From the NCBI GenBank assembly GCA_025454255.1, contig JALOOU010000004.1, positions 29,032 through 93,031 of the forward strand: a stretch of DNA of 64,000 nucleotides, written 5' to 3'. This DNA comes from Desulfobacterales bacterium (GTDB lineage: Bacteria > Desulfobacterota > Desulfobacteria > Desulfobacterales > SpSt-501). Under the pieces are notes generated by a model. The model had not been told where the DNA came from. It saw only the letters and a program-made list of their open reading frames with translations, and did no database searches. Position 1 is the stretch's first letter. Each line of letters starts with the position of its first letter. Below are positions 43,986-52,248 of this stretch, one piece after another. A program made the translations under genes and the position numbers.

Positions 43986-45295
43986 AGCGGATCGGCCACT
44001 ACATCGTCCGCGGCCTGCTGGGCCGCGGCGGGATGGGCAAAGTCTTCCGGGTGGAGATCCCGCCCATCGGCAAGATCGCGGCCCTCAAACTCCTGGACCC
44101 CCAACCGGCGCTGGTGTCGCTGCTGGGCATGCAGCGGTTGCGCGGGCTGTTTTTGGCCGAGGCCGTCGCCCTGGCCGGCCTTGAGCACCCGAACATCGTC
44201 GCCATCCGGGAATTCGGCGAGGCTGCCGGCCGGCCGTTCTACATCATGGACTATTTCTTCTCCAACCTCGGCCGGCTGATCGGCGAAACCCGGCGCAGCG
44301 AAGAGCCCTCCCGGACGATCCGGCTGGACCGGGCGATCGATCTGACCCGCCAGACGCTCTCCGGCCTCGCCTGCCTGCACCATTTCGGCATCGTTCACCG
44401 CGACATCAAACCGTTCAATCTGCTGATCGACGCGCATGGAACGGTCAAAATCTGCGACTTCGGCCTATCCCGGCTGCACGGCGAGCCGACGGCCGCCCCG
44501 CGTCAGCTCAAGGTCGGCTCGCCCTGGTATGCGGCCCCCGAGCAGGAGTCGGACCCGGACGCGGCGGGCCCGCGCGCAGACCTCTACGCCGTCGGCGTCA
44601 CCCTGGTGCGCATGCTGACCGGGGCGCTGCCGGGGGTCCCGCCCGCCGCGCCCAGCGCGGCCAATCCCGACCTCGACGCGGTCTGGGATGCGTTCCTGCT
44701 GCGCGCGATCGATGCCGACCCGGGCCGGCGGTTTGCGAGCGCCGATCAGATGCGCTGCGCGCTGGAGGATCTCGAGCGCGACTGGCAGAAACGCCGCGAG
44801 CGCATCTGCCGGCTGGCGCCGCGGCCGCCCGCACCGCCCCCGGCCCGCCGCTCGCTGCGCGCCGCTCCCGGGCGCATCGACCCTGCGCGCGCGCGGATGG
44901 AATTCGGCGTCGACCGGCTCTGGCGTCCGGAGCCGGTCGTGGCGAACGAGCTCGTCGCCGCGGGGCCGGGCGCCCTGCGCGACCGGGCGACCGGGCTCAT
45001 CTGGCAGCAGTCCGGCTCGCCCTACCCTCTCACGTGGCCTGCGGCGAGGGCCTATGTCGCCGAGCTTGAGCGCCGCGGTCCCTGCGCCGGCCGCGGCTGG
45101 CGGCTGCCGACCGCCCCCGAGCTGCTCTCGCTGCTGTCGCGCACGCCGCACGGCGAGGAGTTCTGCATGGCGCCCACCTTCGACGACCGGCAGACGACGC
45201 TCTGGAGCGCAGACCGCCGCTCGTTCACGTCGGCCTGGTATGTGGATGTCGCGATGGGGTTTGCCGGCTGGCAGGATCGGGCGGTGGCGGGCTAG
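43982..45295 (+). CDS. Ser/Thr protein kinase with C-terminal DUF1566-like domain
   Basis: 437 residues. The kinase domain (about 1-265) has the glycine loop LGRGGMGKVF, Lys in AALKLL, the catalytic loop HRDIKPFN, DFG, and PWYAAPEQ. No transmembrane helix follows, unlike many PknB-type kinases. After a Pro/Arg linker, residues about 310-437 are DUF1566-like (RDRATGLIWQQSGSPYPLTWPAARAYVAEL…GWRLPTAPELLSLL), a domain usually found extracellularly in lipoproteins. The DUF1566 end is shorter than usual. It is coupled to a metallophosphoesterase and overlaps the convergent korC stop by four bases. Confidence 0.85.
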   Translation: MKRIGHYIVRGLLGRGGMGKVFRVEIPPIGKIAALKLLDPQPALVSLLGMQRLRGLFLAEAVALAGLEHPNIVAIREFGEAAGRPFYIMDYFFSNLGRLIGETRRSEEPSRTIRLDRAIDLTRQTLSGLACLHHFGIVHRDIKPFNLLIDAHGTVKICDFGLSRLHGEPTAAPRQLKVGSPWYAAPEQESDPDAAGPRADLYAVGVTLVRMLTGALPGVPPAAPSAANPDLDAVWDAFLLRAIDADPGRRFASADQMRCALEDLERDWQKRRERICRLAPRPPAPPPARRSLRAAPGRIDPARARMEFGVDRLWRPEPVVANELVAAGPGALRDRATGLIWQQSGSPYPLTWPAARAYVAELERRGPCAGRGWRLPTAPELLSLLSRTPHGEEFCMAPTFDDRQTTLWSADRRSFTSAWYVDVAMGFAGWQDRAVAG

Positions 45296-45837
45296 TGGGC
45301 CGCTGCGCGGCCCAGCTCCATGCCCAGCTGAAGCGCGCGCTGGTTGAGTTCCAGGAAATCGCGCGGCACCCGGCCCTCCAGCACTTTCATGATGGAATCG
45401 GGGCGCAGGACCTCGGTCAGGGCGATGACGGCGCCGAGCATGCAGATGTTGAAGACGATCGGCTTGCCGATCTGCTCCATCACCGAGCGGTACATCGGCA
45501 GCTCCCGCTGCTGGGCGTCCACCTTGCGCTGGATCTTGACGTAGCGGCTGTCGGTGATCAGCAGCCCCCCGGGCCGGATGATGGCGCTGAACTTGTTGTA
45601 GGCCTCCTGGGTGAGGCAGACCAGGACGTTGGGCTGAATGACCTTGGGGTAGTGGATGGGGGTGTCGGCGATGATGACATCCGAGCGCGTGGCGCCGCCG
45701 CGGGCTTCCGCGCCGTAGGACTGGGACTGCACGGCGTTCAGGTTCTCGCAGATGACCGCCGCCTCGGCCAGGATGATGGCCGCGGTGATCACCCCCTGCC
45801 CGCCCGAGCCCGAAAACACAAGCCTGCATCGTTCCAT
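45292..45837 (-). CDS. korC: 2-oxoacid:ferredoxin oxidoreductase, gamma subunit
   Basis: 181 residues. The gamma-subunit start RLVFSGSGGQGVITAAIILAEAA and the segment SYGAEARGGATRSDVIIAD are characteristic of 2-oxoacid oxidoreductases. It is the last gene of the delta-alpha-beta-gamma operon and starts in the stop codon of korB (TAATG). The small subunit completes the catalytic dimer interface near CoA. 2-Oxoglutarate is the likely substrate from gene order, but isovalerate/indolepyruvate types are close relatives. Confidence 0.9.
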   Translation of the reverse strand: MERCRLVFSGSGGQGVITAAIILAEAAVICENLNAVQSQSYGAEARGGATRSDVIIADTPIHYPKVIQPNVLVCLTQEAYNKFSAIIRPGGLLITDSRYVKIQRKVDAQQRELPMYRSVMEQIGKPIVFNICMLGAVIALTEVLRPDSIMKVLEGRVPRDFLELNQRALQLGMELGRAAAH

Positions 45838-46643
45838 TACGACCGCCTCCCTTTCGCCCGCGCGACGACTTTTTCGTATTCCTCGCAGTATTCCGGCTCC
45901 TGCTTCTCGACGAAGATCCCGCGTTCGATCAGCCCCGGGTCCTCCTGCTTGGCCTTGGAGCCGATCGGGGTGGTGTGGTCCTTGAACCAGGTGATCATGT
46001 CGGCCGCATCGCCGATCTTGTTCTTGCGGCCGAAGTAGGTCGGGCACTGGCTGAGCACCTCCACCACCGAGAACCCCTTGTGGCGGATGGCCTTGGCGAT
46101 GATATCGGTCATCTGCTGCACGTGGAAGGTCGTGGATCGCGCCACGAAGGTCGCCCCGGCGGCCTTGGCCAGCTCGACCACGTCGAAGCCGCGGTCGATG
46201 GTTTTGTAGGGGGCGGTGGTGGCGCTGACGTCCTCGCCGGAGAGCGGCGAGAACTGGCCGCCGGTCATGCCGTAGATGCGGTTGTTCATGACGAGCGCGG
46301 TCATGTCCAGGTTGCGCCGGGCGGCATGGATGAAATGGTTGCCCCCGATGGCAAGCGCATCCCCATCGCCCATCGGCACGATCAGCTTCAGCTCCGGCCG
46401 GGCGATTTTGACCCCGGTCGCGAAGGCCAGCGCACGGCCGTGGATGGTGTGCAGGGTGTGAAAGTCCACGTAGCCGGAGATGCGCGAGGAGCACCCGATG
46501 CCCGAGACCATCACGATTTCGTTTTTGCTCAGGCCCAGCTGCTCGATGGCCCGGACCAGCCCGCCCAGCACTTCGCCATGTCCGCAGCCGGGGCACCACA
46601 GGTGCGGCAGGAATCGTTCCCTCAAATAATCCTTGACTGCCAT
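45837..46643 (-). CDS. korB: 2-oxoacid:ferredoxin oxidoreductase, beta subunit (TPP-binding)
   Basis: 268 residues. The Fe-S cysteine in LWCPGCGHGEV, GIGCSSRISGY, TIHGRALAFATGVK, and the TPP-Mg motif GDGDALAIGGNHFIHAARRNLD…NNRIYGMTGGQ are conserved. The beta subunit carries thiamine diphosphate and one cluster and decarboxylates the 2-oxoacid. It is three bases after korA and overlaps korC. Confidence 0.93.
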   Translation of the reverse strand: MAVKDYLRERFLPHLWCPGCGHGEVLGGLVRAIEQLGLSKNEIVMVSGIGCSSRISGYVDFHTLHTIHGRALAFATGVKIARPELKLIVPMGDGDALAIGGNHFIHAARRNLDMTALVMNNRIYGMTGGQFSPLSGEDVSATTAPYKTIDRGFDVVELAKAAGATFVARSTTFHVQQMTDIIAKAIRHKGFSVVEVLSQCPTYFGRKNKIGDAADMITWFKDHTTPIGSKAKQEDPGLIERGIFVEKQEPEYCEEYEKVVARAKGRRS

Positions 46644-46646
46644 CGG

Positions 46647-47795
46647 TCAAACCCCTTTGCCTTGGATGATCCGCAGGATGTTCATGATATCGGCGGGGGT
46701 GATGAAATTGCCGTCGATACGGTTGGCCAGGAAGACCCGCTCCGGCTGGGGCACCGAGAGCTTCACCGCCTGCATGATCTGCCCCATGTTCATCTCCACC
46801 ACCACCACCGCCTTGGCCTGGGCGCACTTGCGGCGCACGAGCTCGTGCGGAAAGGGCCACAGCGTCTGCAGCTCCAGCAGCCCCAGCCGCTCCCCGCGCC
46901 GCCGCCGGTCTTCCACCACGTGCAGCGCGGAGCGCGCCGAGGAGCCGTAGGAGATCATCACGACCTCCGCGTCCTCGAGCTGATGCTCCCGGTAGTGCGC
47001 CAGGATGCCGGCCCGGTTCTCGATCTTGTCCACCAGGTGCCGCAGCAGGCCGTGGACGACCTTCGGGTCGGTCGAGGGGAACCCCCACATGTCGTGCACC
47101 AGGCCGGTCACGTTGTAGCGGTGCACACCGCCGAAATCCGACATGGGCAGCCGGCCGTCCTCGCGCGGCAGGTAGGGGTGGTAGTCGACCCCCTCCTTGA
47201 CCGAGGTGTGCAGCCGCTCGACCAGGGGCAGATCCCCGGGTTCGGGCAGGACGAGCTTCTCGCGCATGTGCCCGACCACCTCGTCGAAGAGCAGGATGAC
47301 CGGAGTGCGGTAGGTCTCGGCCAGGTTGAAGGCCTCCACCGTCATGGCGAAGACATCCTGGTGATTCGAGGCGGTCAGCACGATGATCGCATGGTCCCCG
47401 TGCGTGCCCCAGCGGGCCTGGTTCACATCGCCCTGGGCCACGTGGGTGGGAATCCCCGTGGAGGGGCCGCCGCGCTGCACGTTGACGATGACGCACGGGA
47501 TTTCGGCCATGATGGCGTAGCCGAGGGCCTCCTGCATCAGCGAAAACCCCGGCCCGCTGGTGGCGGTCATGACCTTGCAGCCGGTCAGCGAGGCTCCGAT
47601 GATCGCGCACAGGGAGGCGATCTCGTCCTCCATCTGAATGAATTTGCCGCCGAGCTGCGGCAGGCGCACCGACAGGTGCTCGGCGATCTCCGTCGAGGGG
47701 GTGATCGGGTAGCCGGCGAAAAAATTGAGGCCGGCGTAAAGGGCGGCCTCTACGCAGGCCTCGTTGCCTTGGACGAACTTCGGGGTCTTTCCCAT
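46647..47795 (-). CDS. korA: 2-oxoacid:ferredoxin oxidoreductase, alpha subunit
   Basis: 382 residues from ATG 47795. The start KFVQGNEACVEAALYAGLNFFAGYPITPSTEIAEHL and the central GPGFSLMQEALGYA with VNVQRGGPSTGIPT are diagnostic. The gamma domain is not fused, matching the four-subunit type. Together with beta it makes acyl-CoA, CO2 and reduced ferredoxin from a 2-oxoacid, or runs in reverse for CO2 fixation. It follows the ferredoxin subunit after eight bases. Confidence 0.93.
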   Translation of the reverse strand: MGKTPKFVQGNEACVEAALYAGLNFFAGYPITPSTEIAEHLSVRLPQLGGKFIQMEDEIASLCAIIGASLTGCKVMTATSGPGFSLMQEALGYAIMAEIPCVIVNVQRGGPSTGIPTHVAQGDVNQARWGTHGDHAIIVLTASNHQDVFAMTVEAFNLAETYRTPVILLFDEVVGHMREKLVLPEPGDLPLVERLHTSVKEGVDYHPYLPREDGRLPMSDFGGVHRYNVTGLVHDMWGFPSTDPKVVHGLLRHLVDKIENRAGILAHYREHQLEDAEVVMISYGSSARSALHVVEDRRRRGERLGLLELQTLWPFPHELVRRKCAQAKAVVVVEMNMGQIMQAVKLSVPQPERVFLANRIDGNFITPADIMNILRIIQGKGV

Positions 47796-47803
47796 CGTGT
47801 GTC

Positions 47804-48010
47804 TCACTCCTGCGTTTCGACTTCGATCGCGAAATCCGGACAGCGCAGTTCGCACAGGCGGCAGCAGATGCAGTCCTGGGGGCGGACCACCGTCACCTTG
47901 TCCTGCTCGTCGAGCGCCAACACCTTTTTGGGGCAGAGCTCGACGCAGATCCCGCACCCCTTGCACCAATCCCGGTTGATGTGATGCTGCTTCAGCTTGG
48001 GTTTGGCCAT
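47804..48010 (-). CDS. korD: 2-oxoacid:ferredoxin oxidoreductase, delta (2[4Fe-4S]) subunit
   Basis: 68 residues from ATG 48010 with an AAGAGGTTCAGG site. Two 4Fe-4S motifs: CKGCGICVELCP (16-27) and CICCRLCELRCP (47-58). It relays electrons from the catalytic subunits to free ferredoxin. It is the first gene of the kor operon. The frame stays open far upstream, but that part lies opposite mltG. Confidence 0.93.
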   Translation of the reverse strand: MAKPKLKQHHINRDWCKGCGICVELCPKKVLALDEQDKVTVVRPQDCICCRLCELRCPDFAIEVETQE

Positions 48011-48082
48011 TTCCTGAACCTCTTGCGATCCGGTTGGAATCGGTGCGCAGCGCCGATCGAGCCGCGCGCCATAGAGCATTTT

Positions 48083-48112
48083 AACATAGTGGAAAGCAGG
48101 CGGAGATGTCAA
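48083..48112 (-). promoter_or_regulatory. kor operon promoter
   Basis: On the minus strand TTGACA (48112-48107), 18 bases, TATGTT (48088-48083), 73 bases before korD. Its -35 box lies 24 bases from the -35 box of the divergent mltG promoter. Confidence 0.6.
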
Positions 48113-48135
48113 GTACTGATGGCGCCTTTTCGGAT

Positions 48136-48164
48136 TTTGACAAGCCGAACGGAGGCCGCTATGC
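48136..48164 (+). promoter_or_regulatory. mltG promoter
   Basis: TTGACA (48136-48141), 17 bases, TATGCT (48159-48164), followed by a leader of about 130 GC-rich bases to GTG 48302. It is back-to-back with the kor promoter. Confidence 0.65.
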
Positions 48165-48301
48165 TCACCCCGAAGCGTTTTCTTCGGCCGCGCGCGGCGC
48201 CATGGATTCGGCCCCGATGCGGTTGAGCGCGCGCTTCTGATCCCCTGCGCGCCAGCGCCGCCGCGACGCGGGGCGCACGGCCGCTTACCGGGAGAACACC
48301 T

Positions 48302-49336
48302 GTGTTCCGAAAGATCCTGTTCGCCCTGATCATGGGTGTCTTCATTGCCGTCTGCGCGGCGGCCGTCCTGTGGGTCGAAGTGGAGCACTACGCCCTCCGG
48401 CCCGCCGCCCCCGCAGACCCGAGCGAGAGAACGGTCCTGATCCGCGGCGGCCAGCCCTTTTCCGCCGTGGTTGAGCTGCTGGTCGCGCGCGGCGTCGTCC
48501 AAAGCCCGCTCAAGTTCCGGGTGCTGGCACGCCTGCGGGGGGTGGACCGCCGCATCAAGGCCGGCGAGTACGCCCTGAGGGCCTCGATGACGCCGCTGGA
48601 GATCCTGGCGGCGCTGGAGCGCGGCGCGGTCAAACTCCACCGGCTCATCATCCCCGAAGGGTGGACCGTGCAGCAGATCGCCGCAGCGGTGGAGGCAGCC
48701 GGCCTGGGCGCGGCGGCGGACACCACCCGCCTGGCCGGGGATCCGGCGCTCGCCCGCCGGCACGGCATCGAGGCCGACTCGTTGGAGGGCTATCTCTTTC
48801 CGGACACCTACCTGTTCCCCCGGGGGGTCGCGGCGGAGACGATCGTTGGCGTCATGCTGGAGCGCTTCCGCGAGGTCTTCACGCCAGAGTGGTCCCGGCG
48901 CGCCGCCGAGCTGGGGTTCAGCGTGCACGCGGTGGTGACCCTCGCCTCGATCATCGAGAAGGAAACGGGCGCCGCCGCCGAGCGGGCGTTGATCTCCTCG
49001 GTGTTCCACAACCGCCTTGCGAAGGGCATGCGCCTCGAAACCGACCCGACCGTGATCTACGGCATCGAGAATTTCGACGGCAACCTCACGCGCCGGCATC
49101 TGGCGACCCCGACGCCCTACAACACCTACCTCATCCGCGGGCTGCCGCCCGGCCCGATCGCAAGCCCCGGAAGCGCTTCTCTGCACGCCGCCCTCTATCC
49201 GGCCCAGACGGACTATCTGTTTTTCGTCTCCCGCAACGACGGCACCCACGTCTTCTCGAGCAGCCTGGAGGAGCACAACCGCGCCGTGCGCCAACACCAG
49301 TCGCGCCAGCCCCCCGGGCCGCGCACCCCTCCTTAG
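48302..49336 (+). CDS. mltG: Endolytic murein transglycosylase
   Basis: 344 residues from GTG 48302 after GGGAGAACACC. One N-terminal membrane helix (about 5-25), then a LysM-like part and the catalytic domain. Conserved sequences are EGYLFPDTYLFPRG, the catalytic Glu in ASIIEKETG, FHNRLAKGMRLETDPTVIYG and NTYLIRGLPPGPIASPG. It cuts nascent glycan strands in the periplasm and sets their length. It is not linked to tmk/holB here; the neighbours are kor and a GGDEF-EAL gene. Confidence 0.95.
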   Translation: MFRKILFALIMGVFIAVCAAAVLWVEVEHYALRPAAPADPSERTVLIRGGQPFSAVVELLVARGVVQSPLKFRVLARLRGVDRRIKAGEYALRASMTPLEILAALERGAVKLHRLIIPEGWTVQQIAAAVEAAGLGAAADTTRLAGDPALARRHGIEADSLEGYLFPDTYLFPRGVAAETIVGVMLERFREVFTPEWSRRAAELGFSVHAVVTLASIIEKETGAAAERALISSVFHNRLAKGMRLETDPTVIYGIENFDGNLTRRHLATPTPYNTYLIRGLPPGPIASPGSASLHAALYPAQTDYLFFVSRNDGTHVFSSSLEEHNRAVRQHQSRQPPGPRTPP

Positions 49337-49506
49337 GCGGGGCCCGGTTTCATCCCCGCGGCGTCCAGCTGGCGCGCGATTCCGCCCGGGGCGGCGGGCA
49401 GCTCCGCATCGATGCGGCTCCCCACAAACGGGCGCGGGCATCGGATTTTTGACGCTTTTCCACACTGGCGGTGGACGGCCCGGCGCGCTGTGAAATCAAA
49501 AGTTGT

Positions 49507-49557
49507 TTGAAATAATTCAAAAATCCAATCTAAAGATAGATTGGCACAAATATTGAA
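49507..49557 (+). promoter_or_regulatory. Regulatory patch: inverted repeats and imperfect sigma-54-like promoter
   Basis: An AT-rich island in a GC-rich gap. TTGAA-ATAA-TTCAA is at 49507-49520 and CCAATCT-AAAGAT-AGATTGG at 49525-49544. Next comes TTGGCACAAATATTGAA (49541-49557), which has GG and the N10 spacing of a -24/-12 promoter but GA in place of GC. Its start would be about 49568, just before the structured RNA. A sigma-70 reading (TTGAAA, 18 bases, TAAAGA) is also possible. Confidence 0.4.
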
Positions 49558-49567
49558 ATATGGATGC

Positions 49568-49710
49568 GTCAGGTAGGCTTCTCTGGTGTGCGTGCATCTT
49601 TTCTGGCGGGCTTCCACCGATAAGGCATGCGAAGAAATCCCCCACGAGAACAACGGCATCGTGGGAAGCCGAAGACAAAAGGACAGGGTTCACTCCCTGT
49701 CCTTTTTCTT
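49568..49710 (+). ncRNA. Candidate structured RNA with three-way junction and intrinsic terminator
   Basis: Read by eye, GGCTTC (49576-49581) pairs with GAAGCC (49665-49670), closing a junction. The junction has two arms: TGCGTGC (49589-49595) with GCATGCG (49625-49631, two G-U pairs), and CCACGA (49642-49647) with TCGTGG (49659-49664). A strong terminator follows at 49681-49707. It fits either a roughly 140-nt sRNA or a riboswitch/attenuator for the GGDEF-EAL gene 190 bases on. I compared it mentally with c-di-GMP-I, c-di-GMP-II and 6S RNAs and saw no match. No folding was run. Confidence 0.4.
49681..49707 (+). terminator. Rho-independent terminator
   Basis: GGACAGGG, six-base loop, CCCTGTCC, then TTTTT. 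It is preceded by AAAA, so it could work in both directions. It lies about 345 bases after mltG and 190 before the GGDEF-EAL gene, closing the candidate RNA. Confidence 0.85.
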
Positions 49711-49896
49711 TGCTGCGCCGCGCCTCCGCCCGTTTTCCCCGGTGCACGACGTCCGCGGCGGCACCCGCTCGACGGCATCCATGGTGCCGACGCGGCCGCC
49801 GGGGCCCGGTTGCCGCCACAACGCTAAAGCCGATCCGGTTCCGTGCCGATAGTGGCTGAGGAGGGCAACAGCTCGGGGCATCGGACCGCTTCACGC

Positions 49897-51894
49897 ATGA
49901 AACCACAACGGCGCACAACTCTGCTCGACCAGACGGGCCTCCTGATCATCGGGATCGGGGCCAGCCTTTTCCATTATTACTTCGAGGTCTCGGTGCGCGG
50001 CGCGCATTTGAACATCCTGATCACCGTCGCACTCATTCTGGTGATCAGTCTGTTCACGCAATACCTCGTGAACAACATCAACAGCTCCAAGCGCGCCCTG
50101 CAGCTAGCCAACGAGACCTTGGAGCAGAAGGTGAGGGAGCGCACGACGGAGCTGCGGACCTCCGAGCTCAAGTACCGCACGATCTTCGAGAACACCGGCG
50201 CGGCCACCATCATCATCGAACCCGACCAGACCATCTCCCTTGCCAACTCGCGCTTTCTGGGCCTCTCGGGGTACTCCCGCTCGGAGGTGCAGCACCGGCT
50301 GCTGTGGACGCATTTTATCGACGGCAAAAGCTACCGCAAGATGATCGGGGACGAGAACATCGGTCTGGCGGGGATACCTGTTCGTCTCGGGCGCGATTTC
50401 GAGTGTCAATTTATCGACAAGCGCGACAACCGCCGCAATATCCTCGTCAGCTTTGCGCGCATCCCGGAAACCGAAGCGAGCGTCGCCTCGATCACCGACA
50501 TCACCGAGCTCAAGGACGCCCAGCAGCGCATCTACTTCCAGGCCTTTCACGACGACTTGACCCGCCTGCCCAACCGCGCCCTGTTCCTGGAGCACTTGCA
50601 GATGGCCATCAAGCGCTCCAAGCGCCGGCCGGAACACCGGTTCGCGGTGATTTATCTCGACATCGACCGCTTCAAGCTGGTGAACGACAGCCTGGGCCAC
50701 GGGGCCGGCGACGACCTGCTCGTCGCCTTCGCCGAGCGCATCCGCGAGGCGCTGCGGGACACCGACGTCCTGGCGCGGCTGGGGGGGGACGAATTCGTGC
50801 TGCTGCTGGAGGACATCGACGATCTTGCCTACGCCGCCATCATCGCCGAGCGGCTGCAGCAGTCGCTGCGAAAGCCCTTCTGGATCCAGGGCAAGGAGGT
50901 CTTCGCCCCGGCCAGCTTCGGAGTGGTCACCCACACCGGCGACTATACGGAGCCGGAGGCGATCATCCGCGATGCCGACGCCGCCATGTATCACGCCAAG
51001 GAGAGCGGCCGCTGCCAGGTCAAGCTCTTCGACAAGACCATGCACGAGAAGGCCCAGCGCCTGCTTCAGCAGGAAACCGACCTGCGCAAGGCCATCAGCG
51101 GCGACCAGTTCCAGAACCACTACCAGCCCATCGTGAAACTGAGCACCGCCTCCATCGTGGGGGTCGAAGCCCTCATCCGCTGGGCCCATCCGGAGACGGG
51201 CATGATCCATCCGGGGGAATTCATCTCCACGGCCGAGGAGGCGGGCCTGATCATCCCGATCACGCGGCTGACGGTCGAACGGGCCTGCCGCGACCTGCAG
51301 GAGTGGCAGAAGCTCCTCGGCGCCGACATCGACCTCACGGTAAGCGTCAACATCTCCAGCCGGCACTTCATGCAGCCGAGCCTGCTGGACGATCTCAAGG
51401 AGATTCTCGACCAGGCCGGGCTGCCGCCGCATCTGCTGAAGCTTGAAATCACCGAAACCGCCCTGATGGACGAAGCCGAGGAGACCATCCGCCTCACCCA
51501 CCGCCTGCGCGATTTCGGCATCCGCCTGATGATCGACGATTTCGGCACCGGCTACTCCTCCCTGAGCTACCTGCAGCGGCTGCCGATCGACACGCTCAAG
51601 ATCGACCGCAGCTTCATCTCCCGGATCCATCAGCAGCCCGAAAGCAACCGCAACATCGTCGAGGCCATCGTTTCGCTCGCCCACAAGCTCGACATGAGCG
51701 TTGTGGCCGAGGGCATCGAGACCCCCGAGCAGCAAGCGATCCTGCTCGACATGGGGTGCGATTACGGCCAGGGGTTTCTGTTTGCCCGGCCCCTGCCCAA
51801 GGCGGAGATCGCGAAGATGGTGGCCGACCGCACGCCGCTGGCCGCGCGCCCGACGCCCTCCTCCGCACCCGCGCCGATCTGCCTGGCGAGCTGA
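49897..51894 (+). CDS. Membrane-anchored PAS-GGDEF-EAL c-di-GMP protein
   Basis: About 665 residues from ATG 49897. GTG 49843 would add 18; neither has a strong ribosome site. Two N-terminal membrane helices (about 12-28 and 38-60), a short coiled coil, a PAS domain (about 95-210), then GGDEF (about 225-385) with intact RLGGDEF, and EAL (about 400-645) with intact GVEALIRW, ETALMD and DDFGTGYSSL. Both catalytic sites look complete, so it could make and/or degrade c-di-GMP. The preceding RNA/terminator may control it. Confidence 0.9.
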   Translation: MKPQRRTTLLDQTGLLIIGIGASLFHYYFEVSVRGAHLNILITVALILVISLFTQYLVNNINSSKRALQLANETLEQKVRERTTELRTSELKYRTIFENTGAATIIIEPDQTISLANSRFLGLSGYSRSEVQHRLLWTHFIDGKSYRKMIGDENIGLAGIPVRLGRDFECQFIDKRDNRRNILVSFARIPETEASVASITDITELKDAQQRIYFQAFHDDLTRLPNRALFLEHLQMAIKRSKRRPEHRFAVIYLDIDRFKLVNDSLGHGAGDDLLVAFAERIREALRDTDVLARLGGDEFVLLLEDIDDLAYAAIIAERLQQSLRKPFWIQGKEVFAPASFGVVTHTGDYTEPEAIIRDADAAMYHAKESGRCQVKLFDKTMHEKAQRLLQQETDLRKAISGDQFQNHYQPIVKLSTASIVGVEALIRWAHPETGMIHPGEFISTAEEAGLIIPITRLTVERACRDLQEWQKLLGADIDLTVSVNISSRHFMQPSLLDDLKEILDQAGLPPHLLKLEITETALMDEAEETIRLTHRLRDFGIRLMIDDFGTGYSSLSYLQRLPIDTLKIDRSFISRIHQQPESNRNIVEAIVSLAHKLDMSVVAEGIETPEQQAILLDMGCDYGQGFLFARPLPKAEIAKMVADRTPLAARPTPSSAPAPICLAS

Positions 51895-51949
51895 GGCGAG
51901 CGGCCTTCTTCCGGCCCGGCGCGCCTTGTCCCCGCTGCCTCGAAATGAT

Positions 51950-52088
51950 AGAGCTGGCTCCACGCCCTCGGATCACGGTTGCGGGCAAGGCGCCGGCCGA
52001 TAGACAAGGCCACGCCGCCGCAAACGGGCGCGAGCCCGCGCGGACGAACGGCCGCCCGCCGCGAGGCGGAGCCTGACCCGTTTATAAA
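51950..52088 (+). repeat. Dispersed intergenic repeat, copy D
   Basis: About 139 bp between the GGDEF-EAL gene and nagZ. It begins AGAGCTGGCTCC, contains GATCACGGTTGCGGGCAAGG (identical to copy A) and GGCCGAT, then a GC-rich centre (GCCGCCCGCCGCGAGGCGG), and ends near CTGACCCGTTTATA. Same orientation as copy A. The rest of this 354-base gap shows only GC-rich sequence. Confidence 0.7.
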
Positions 52089-52248
52089 GGATGGCCTCGG
52101 ACAAGCCGAAGGGGCATCGGCTGAAACACGCTGCGCCCGCCGGGCGTCTGGGCCCGCAACGCGGGTTCTCATTCAGCGGCCGGTGCGCCCCGTTTCCGCC
52201 GGCAGACGCAGGCGCCGAACCCCGATTCCGCGAAGGACTCGAAGCGAC

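Noticed and set aside
49342..49440. A sixth copy of the intergenic repeat after mltG (CCCGGTTTCATCCCCG…CCGCCCGGGGCGG)
   Set aside because: Only one end and a vague centre match, and the CACGGTTGCGGGCAAGG block is missing, so it is noted as a possible remnant but not annotated.
49568..49710. Assigning the RNA candidate to c-di-GMP-I riboswitch or 6S RNA
   Set aside because: The conserved GEMM bases and tetraloop, and the open 6S bubble pattern, were not found, so it is left unassigned.
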